Shown: positions 34,531 through 38,849 of the stretch, in pieces
Numbering within the stretch: the first letter of the stretch is position 1
Layout: every line of letters begins with the position of its first letter
Notes under the pieces: generated by a model
The model's input: only the letters and a program-made list of their open reading frames with translations
The model's database searches: none
What the model was told of the DNA's origin: nothing
Position numbers and translations under genes: made by a program
Assembly: GCA_000934455.1 (NCBI GenBank)
Contig: KN892314.1
Span: 1 to 38,849 of the forward strand
DNA length: 38,849 bases
Source: Apostichopus parvimensis
Taxonomy: Eukaryota > Echinodermata > Holothuroidea > Aspidochirotida > Stichopodidae
Direction of reading: 5' to 3'

Positions 34531-36450
34531 GCCAGACATACCAGCAACGTTACACATTTACACCCACTGTTAGCACCATTCACTCAAACAGACGACCTTT
34601 AAATAATGTACCCACTTAAAAATGTCTCGATGATCTAGAAACAGTTCTTACATTCCATTCTTGTCCAATTCATACATTATGAGAGTAACTTGCTTGCACA
34701 ACTCAGTAGCAATCACTAACTTCCTGCCTTCCTTATCAAACGTCCATGTCCTTCTCCCCCTTCCCCCCCCCCCCTTTATGTTTGGTATCACTTTATTTTC
34801 ATCTGGTGTTTTCCTTATCTCAAAACAGTTGGTGATGCCTGGCTACAAGCAAATTGTTGTTGGTAAAAACGGTTGTTTTTTAAATTGCCATCCAATGTGT
34901 TTGGACCGTTGTCCCTGATTTTTAATTGGTTTTCATTCTAATTAATGTTCCAGGTTACTGTTTTACTCCAATAGCAGTTTATCTTGATCATGTAGTTGCT
35001 AAACACAGAGAATTTCTGCACATCATTTTTCAACTTCATATTTGTTTTTTTTTGTTTTTTACTATTTTTTTTAGAGAAGAGAAAAACACCAAAATATAGA
35101 ATATTAATACTATAAAGATGGTCCCCTCTTTGGATAACAAGAAATTAATACATTGTTTTTCCTTCCCTTTTTTATGGCATTGCTTTGTAAGCTGCACACC
35201 TCTTCTGCCCTTTGTACTAATATCTCATACCCTGTGTTGAGTTCATCTGTGTCGTGCATGCCCTCCCCCCCCCCTCCCTGTTTTCTATTTTTATTGTTTT
35301 TTTGCCCGGATATTTGCCGACTTTCTGCATGAAAGTTTATTGATTATTTTTTCCTCGTCTTGATTTCTATGTCAAGTTGAGGGGTAACATTAACTGTGAG
35401 CTGCCTCAGTTTAGTTCTGTTGGATAAATTTGAAACACAGAGAAGGATAAAGGGGGAAGAAAATGAAGAGAACAAGTCCAGTTATGCATAAAATGATGGC
35501 TCCTAGTTTCCATAGCAATTGTCAACATTGTGTTTTCTTTGTTAATTCTTTACTATTTGAAAAAAAAAAAAAATTGCATGTGACTAAATTTTTCGATCAA
35601 GTCTCAATATTTAGATATTACATCCCTTTTTAGTGCAAATGTTCTTTCGGGACATAAATTCTATATTTCTGACAAGGCAACTACACAAGGGACAGAATTG
35701 AATTGCTCTCACCTTAGGCTATTTTACTTGTCTTGGTTTAATACCCTTTTTAACCCCTTAAAACATATGCAAATTGTATGCAGAGATGGAAGAAATTTAT
35801 ACTCATAAAATGTATTAACATGAATTCTGAAAGTTGTTTGATTGTATGTGAATACTTTTAAAAGATAATAAACAAGTTTCTTCTCAAATGTAAATAAAAA
35901 ATAGATATTGAGTGTCTAGAAGCTCTCTAAGAGCAAAATATGAAGCATTTTAAAAGTGGGTGCCTTCATAAATTGAGCTATTGGTGAAATGGAACTTGTT
36001 TCAGAAAATAATTCATCCAGTACTCCATCGTAAAATGGTGCCCAAAATGATCATAGCGCTATTAATATACACAGATGTATATCAATGGTTAACACGGAAA
36101 CCATAGTATTTTATGAGAGGAAAATTTCAAACCTGATAAAACAAAATTTGAACACCAAATTTATCCCTGTTCTCTGTCTTACTGTTGTCTTTGGTGCTCA
36201 GCAAGACAAAGTCTTTATTATGCTGTTTGAGTTGATGACATGTACTTTATCGAAGGAAGACACTTTGTTTGGGACTGTTCTTCAAAATTTCTGTGTTCAT
36301 ATTTTACGTCTATTTGCTCATTCGCCTCCCCATATTTCTTTGCCTTTTATTTAACTGTTTACTTTATGGGAGTGATTGATTTGAGCTTCCTTAAACATAT
36401 AACACGCCACAATTTTATTCATTATATATGCTTAGTACTAACTTGTAGAC

Positions 36451-36720
36451 TCTGGAAATTGATCAGAGGTTTTTTTTTTTTTAAAGTTTTATGGCTGCAT
36501 GGTTAGTTTTTCTCTTCATTTTTTTTTTCTTTTTCAGAATTTTGGTTTCATTGATTTTATATATCTTTATAATCCGTTCTGGAAATTGAACAGAGAATTT
36601 TTTATTTTTTTTTTATTTTTATGGCTGCATAGTTAGTTTTCTCTTCATTATTTTTTTTTTTTGTCTGAATTTTGGTTTCAGTGATTTTATAAATCTTTAT
36701 CTACCGTTCATGGGAGCAGT
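36451..36720 (+). repeat. 128-bp tandem duplication
   Basis: TCTGGAAATTGA, a T-rich block, TTATGGCTGCAT, TTAGTTTT, CTCTTCATT and TTTTGGTTTCA occur in the same order from 36451 and again from 36579. A shorter ATGGGAG/GATTGATT-like match flanks both sides (about 36366 and 36708). Confidence 0.88.
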
Positions 36721-37149
36721 TGATTCAAACTCATCCATTTCAACTGTTACTATTAACTGCAAAAGAAAACAAAATTTCATATCTGAATCAAAATGATAAC
36801 TTAATTTTTTTTCTTCTGTCAATTGAGATTTGATGCTTCTCTTTTCCATGTGGTGGTTGTTTTAAGTTCCCTCTAGTATTCAGACACATCACAGGCAAAC
36901 CTTCAGCGTTGCCCATTGTGTGCGCAGGTTTGTTTGTGTTTCTATGGTAATAACCATCAGTGTTTCTCTCGGGTAGAATTATCGGAGGAGGTTTGCATTT
37001 GCTAATTTCAAACTTGTCCTTCAATTCTTCCTTTTGGAGTTTTGTTCTACCCCAGGTTTTTTTTTGAGAAATCTCTGAAAATGAATGTCGAGGCATTCCT
37101 TGCTGTATAGCTTGTGTCTCATTGTTTGTGTATGACAGTGATGTGGTGA

Positions 37150-37204
37150 TCCTCACCCCTCCCCCACTTCTCCTCCCCTCCCCCACCTCTCCCCTGCTGC
37201 CACT
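37150..37204 (+). repeat. C-rich polypyrimidine tract, G-quadruplex potential on the minus strand
   Basis: Repeated CCCCTCCCCCAC-type blocks. The minus strand carries several runs of four or five G and produces the Gly/Arg-rich start of a minus-strand frame (37210-36788) that is not accepted as a gene. Confidence 0.8.
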
Positions 37205-38820
37205 CCCCAAATTTAAAACCCTCGCTATGTGATTGAACTCTATTTTAGTTTACTACGCACCATCAATCTACACCTCAAGTATGGCAATGACTCGATCTGT
37301 TCTCTCCAACGGTAAGATGTTGAGGAAAGAAACGACTTTTATACCTGCATGTGGGTACACTATGTTGAAGAGTATCAAGTGCCCTTACACAGGTTTCTAC
37401 TTACTGCTTTTAAAAGTAAAGTACTACTAAGGAGGCAATCATTTGTACTGAAAAGGTTTATAAAACAATAAACAGCTTTGAAAATCTGATTGACTGATTG
37501 TTCAAATCGTTCTAGATATGAAAGATGGTATGTGTCAGTATAAAACTAGTTGATTTATGAATGTACCAAAAGTGGCATCTTTTGCTGCTGAAAGATGTGG
37601 GCAGGACTTGTACTTTTTGTTAAAAAATGTTACATCTCCTAGACTAGGCAACCCAGCCACTTTGGTTAACAAACATCTGTTGAATGGTACTTAATCATTT
37701 AAAAAATGGCAAAGGAATGAAACCTGTACTGATGGACATTTGTTTGTTCTATTTCCGACGGATGGTAATTTCTAAATTGTGCCTATTGTATTCCTTGAAA
37801 CAATAACGTTCCAAAACAAAGGGGTCTGCTACAGTACTACTGTACGTAGTTTGTGAACCTGAACTGTAAACAAAATGATCAAACCTACCAGTTTAATCCT
37901 AGCAGTAGATCCTACTATCAACAAAACGTGAAAAGATCCTCTCCGGATCAAATCGGCCAGCCCCCTTCTAATTTCATACCCCACAACAGCTTTTTCTAGA
38001 AGCTGAGAATGTTTATAAGTTTTTCTCTCATTGAAATTTAATCCAATGAAAGAAAATCAATGAATTGTCCCCGCATGATCAATAGCTATCGACTGGCCGT
38101 AGATTTTTGGGGGAGAAAATCCAACCAAATCGACTATCTGCTTTTAACCAACAGAGACCAGTGAGAGCATGTATACGTCTACAACCTGTCACACAATACT
38201 TTCCTGCACCTATGAGGAGAATAAAGAAAATATGCCATACACTCGCCTCGCCCCTCCTCCAACCCCCCCCCCCCCATGCTGATAGTCCAGTTAATATTCT
38301 GCTAAGGCAACTGATTCAGACCCTGTTTTTCATTCTCTTTTTCTCTCACATTATTCTACTTAATGCATTGATTCTGAAGCTTAAGTAATGAAGTTTCATG
38401 ATTTCCAAATTTGATTTGTGGCTCACAGTTGGTAAATTTCTCAAGCCGTCGTCAACATGCAAGTCCCCATTGTTTCATATTGCATTCATAAGAATTTTAA
38501 TAATTAAGGTTCAATCAAGGAAGGCTACGTGTTTTGGGGCAGCTACGAAACAATATTCCTTCCGTCGTTTCTGCGGCAAAGAGCTCGAGTTACGGAGCAA
38601 GGGTCTTGGGTATCGTGCGTGGTGTAAGAAGAAGTCGTAATTTGCAGAGCCTGGGATAACCAGTCAAGCAGGGGGAACTTAATTAAGCGTATAGACGGGT
38701 TAAGAATGTTACGGATACAAGTAGAAGGTATGGAAGGTTATCAGAATGCTTTAAGGTCTTCAATTTAGGGATGTATCTGAAAAATACAAAATTAGAAGCA
38801 AATGAAAAATAAAAGAAAGG

Positions 38821-38849
38821 TGGGGGGGGGCAGGGGGGAGAGTGGGGTT
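38821..38849 (+). repeat. G-rich terminal block
   Basis: Runs of nine, six and four G at the window's end, cut by the window edge; G-quadruplex-capable. Confidence 0.85.

Larger units (their letters stand above)
34136..38849 (+). other. myt1: Intron after the linker microexon, continuing past the window end
   Basis: Starts GTAAGA. No acceptor followed by a finger-like TGY-CCN-ACN-CCN is present, so it is at least 4.7 kb. It holds tandem duplications (34463, 36451), pyrimidine tracts and a G-rich terminal block, listed separately. The stretches 34540-36440 and 37440-38260 show nothing else I can support. Confidence 0.8.

Noticed and set aside
34661..34918. Cys-rich end (GCFLNCHPMCLDRCP), considered as a finger
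   Set aside because: The Cys spacing does not match CCHHC fingers, there is no Gly-His, and the required phase after AA is not met.
36788..37210. 140-codon minus-strand frame
   Set aside because: Its start lies in a polypyrimidine tract and the rest has no domain, splice support or codon pattern that sets it apart from chance in AT-rich DNA.
37233..37430. Frame containing a KCP tripeptide, considered as the next zinc finger
   Set aside because: After KCP it reads YTGFYLLLL; it lacks the Pro-Gly-Cys and Gly-His parts of the NZF motif, and there is no pyrimidine acceptor in the right phase.

Overview
This is a stretch of an animal nuclear genome, AT-rich and dominated by introns and old repeats, with no bacterial-style gene packing. 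The only gene recognised with high confidence lies on the + strand and is an orthologue of the MYT1 / MYT1L / ST18 family of CCHHC (NZF) zinc-finger transcription factors. The evidence is four exons whose reading phases join exactly. A 1.28-kb exon (21071-22347) codes an acidic, proline- and serine-rich segment. An 82-nt exon (30563-30644), a 41-nt exon (31650-31690) and a 28-nt microexon (34108-34135) then code one complete NZF finger and the linker to the next finger. The gene runs off both ends: the large exon begins mid-codon, and the last exon ends inside the Lys codon just before the next finger's first Cys. The finger and linker resemble the central finger pair of vertebrate MYT1L. The dispersed repeats, the LINE tail ending in (TTA)n and the intron sizes suggest a marine invertebrate deuterostome, most likely an echinoderm such as a sea cucumber. 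That placement is inference.

Layout. 1-21070 has no confident exon and is either the 5' intron(s) of the gene or upstream DNA. It holds a 47-bp near-perfect inverted-repeat element (622-787), an 11-copy 41-bp tandem array (2640-3090), two copies of a dispersed repeat (about 4010-4345 and 6410-6790), several short tandem duplications, two TATA+initiator-like sites (12934, 15908), a possible 5' exon ending at a consensus donor (10514), and a possible exon at 17354-17467. 21071-22347 is the large coding exon, with a second in-phase consensus donor 57 nt downstream. 22348-30562 is an intron containing two candidate alternative start exons (24255-24333; 26069-26082 plus 26210 onward) and a degenerate LINE 3' end (29243-29473). 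30563-34135 holds the finger and linker exons. 34136-38849 is intron with small duplications and C/G-rich tracts.

How the parts may work together. Joining 22347 to 30563 rebuilds a Glu codon and leads straight into the finger. The candidate exon at 24255 ends in the same phase, so an internal promoter could make a protein that lacks the acidic region but keeps the fingers. The two small exons total 69 nt, so skipping both keeps the frame but deletes the finger's last zinc ligand. These isoform ideas rest on sequence signals only; RNA-seq would settle them.
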